Assembly (NCBI GenBank): GCA_020853255.1 | Contig: JADYZI010000111.1 | Location: 1-6,257, forward strand | DNA: 6,257 nucleotides | Direction: 5' to 3' | Source: Acidobacteriota bacterium | Lineage (GTDB): Bacteria; Acidobacteriota; Blastocatellia; Pyrinomonadales; Pyrinomonadaceae | In this document: one piece after another, positions 5,554 through 6,257 of the stretch | Layout of the letters: each line of letters opens with the position of its first letter | Numbering within the stretch: the first letter of the stretch is position 1 | Program-made: the position numbers and the translations under genes | The notes under the pieces: model-generated | Seen by the model: only the letters and a program-made list of their open reading frames with translations | Databases searched by the model: none | Told to the model about the DNA's origin: nothing

Positions 5554-6257
5554 TCAAGGGTGCGAATGATTACGCCCATTTTGCGGCGTTGATTCATACG
5601 GAAACACCTTGTTGAATCCGAGGTCATTACTATCTACACCATCGCCGGCAACGCGGATAAACAGATTGCCCGAATCGCGCAGATCACTGATCAGCGCCGT
5701 AACGCCGATATCAACGACATCATCGCCAAAACGTCGGCCATTCGGCCATCCGCCGGGGATGAATCCGCCGTTTCTGAACGGATCCTGGATCCGGCTCCTA
5801 AGCACATCGCCGCCAAAAATGCTTAGCCGTGAAAAGCCGGGATCATCAGGATTGACCGGATCATTCGGCCCATTTCCGGCAAAACGAACACCCGGCGTCG
5901 AAAGATCGACCTTGATCAGATCGGGTATGAATATCCCAGCGATATCGGTACGATTTGTTTCCGGAGCAGCAGGTGACAAGCCCAGAATTGCATTGGCAAG
6001 CCTGGTCAATTCCGGCTGCAAAGCATAGCGGCTGAATATCTCACGATCTGAGGTTGGGCTCGTCCGGCTGTATCGGTCCTTGTCGGCGATCGCAACCAAA
6101 CCTTCATTGAAAAGCGGATTTCCCTGCCGGGCGACCTGCACGAACGGGCCGAACTCGATCGGAGTGCCATACTCGCTAAGTATCTTGACTCCCTGCCGGC
6201 TCGTTGTCGCGTAAACCCCGACCACCTGTCCGTCGCCGCCAAGTTCCTGAATAGGAA
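5554..6257 (-). CDS. DUF4331 family protein, C-terminal part (N-terminus beyond right edge)
   Basis: The frame is open from the right edge to TGA at 5554-5556, giving 233 residues of a larger protein. It begins mid-protein with PIQELGGDGQVVGVYATTSR; the GTG at 6223-6225 is an internal valine codon, not a start. DUF4331-like features are GWPNGRRFGDDVVDIGVTAL (about 172-191 of the fragment) and the FPYESTP motif close to the C-terminus. A GNGPNDPVNPDDPGFSRLSIFGGD segment is typical of the proline/aspartate-rich loops of the family. The last residues are NHSHP. The function of DUF4331 is not established; members are usually large secreted or periplasmic proteins. It lies upstream of the HupE/UreJ-type gene on the same strand with 122 bases and a hairpin between, so it may share a theme with that cluster but is probably a separate or only partly linked transcript. 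Confidence 0.88.
   Translation of the reverse strand, partial: PIQELGGDGQVVGVYATTSRQGVKILSEYGTPIEFGPFVQVARQGNPLFNEGLVAIADKDRYSRTSPTSDREIFSRYALQPELTRLANAILGLSPAAPETNRTDIAGIFIPDLIKVDLSTPGVRFAGNGPNDPVNPDDPGFSRLSIFGGDVLRSRIQDPFRNGGFIPGGWPNGRRFGDDVVDIGVTALISDLRDSGNLFIRVAGDGVDSNDLGFNKVFPYESTPQNGRNHSHP

Noticed and set aside
6223..6225. GTG as start of the DUF4331 protein
   Set aside because: The frame stays open to the window edge with family-like residues (LGGDGQ) before it, so this is an internal valine codon of a truncated gene.

Overview
All supported genes in this window lie on the minus strand, so the window reads right to left. It looks like a chromosomal segment of a Gram-negative, mid-GC environmental bacterium. 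The TonB-dependent receptor shows an outer membrane. The mix of a DUF4331 protein, a HupE/UreJ-type membrane protein and a receptor with a carboxypeptidase-regulatory-like N-terminus resembles what is often seen in Acidobacteriota. That placement is an inference from gene content only.

Right half (about 2044-6257): a DUF4331-family protein enters from the right edge and ends at 5554. A 122-base gap with a long GC-rich hairpin follows. Then come a HupE/UreJ-type protein with signal peptide and an EF-hand-like loop (4355-5431) and, 19 bases later, a TonB-dependent outer-membrane receptor (2044-4335). The last two are almost certainly one transcript and suggest a metal or cofactor uptake route: the receptor crosses the outer membrane and the His/Asp/Glu-bearing HupE-type protein sits in the inner membrane. 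The substrate cannot be read from sequence.

Middle (about 1740-2043): no convincing gene. It holds a small palindrome just after the receptor gene, a cluster of TTCGTG/CACGAA repeats in inverted arrangement, and an AT-rich stretch leading into a promoter.

Left half (1-1785): a sulfur-assimilation transcription unit. A promoter with consensus hexamers (1755-1785) drives a leader RNA that encodes a 35- or 43-residue Cys-rich peptide with the run MCCCACMDCM. After it comes a strong intrinsic terminator (perfect 16-bp stem plus U-tract, 1535-1584), and only then the structural genes: a DUF2061 small membrane protein (1224-1514) and a siroheme/[4Fe-4S] nitrite/sulfite reductase (1-1205, C-terminus beyond the left edge). 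A 9-base leader segment just after the last Cys codon is exactly complementary to the apical part of the terminator hairpin, so a competing antiterminator can be drawn. The most interesting call is therefore a cysteine-responsive transcription attenuator. It also argues that the reductase works on sulfite rather than nitrite, and that the DUF2061 protein belongs to cysteine/sulfur metabolism.
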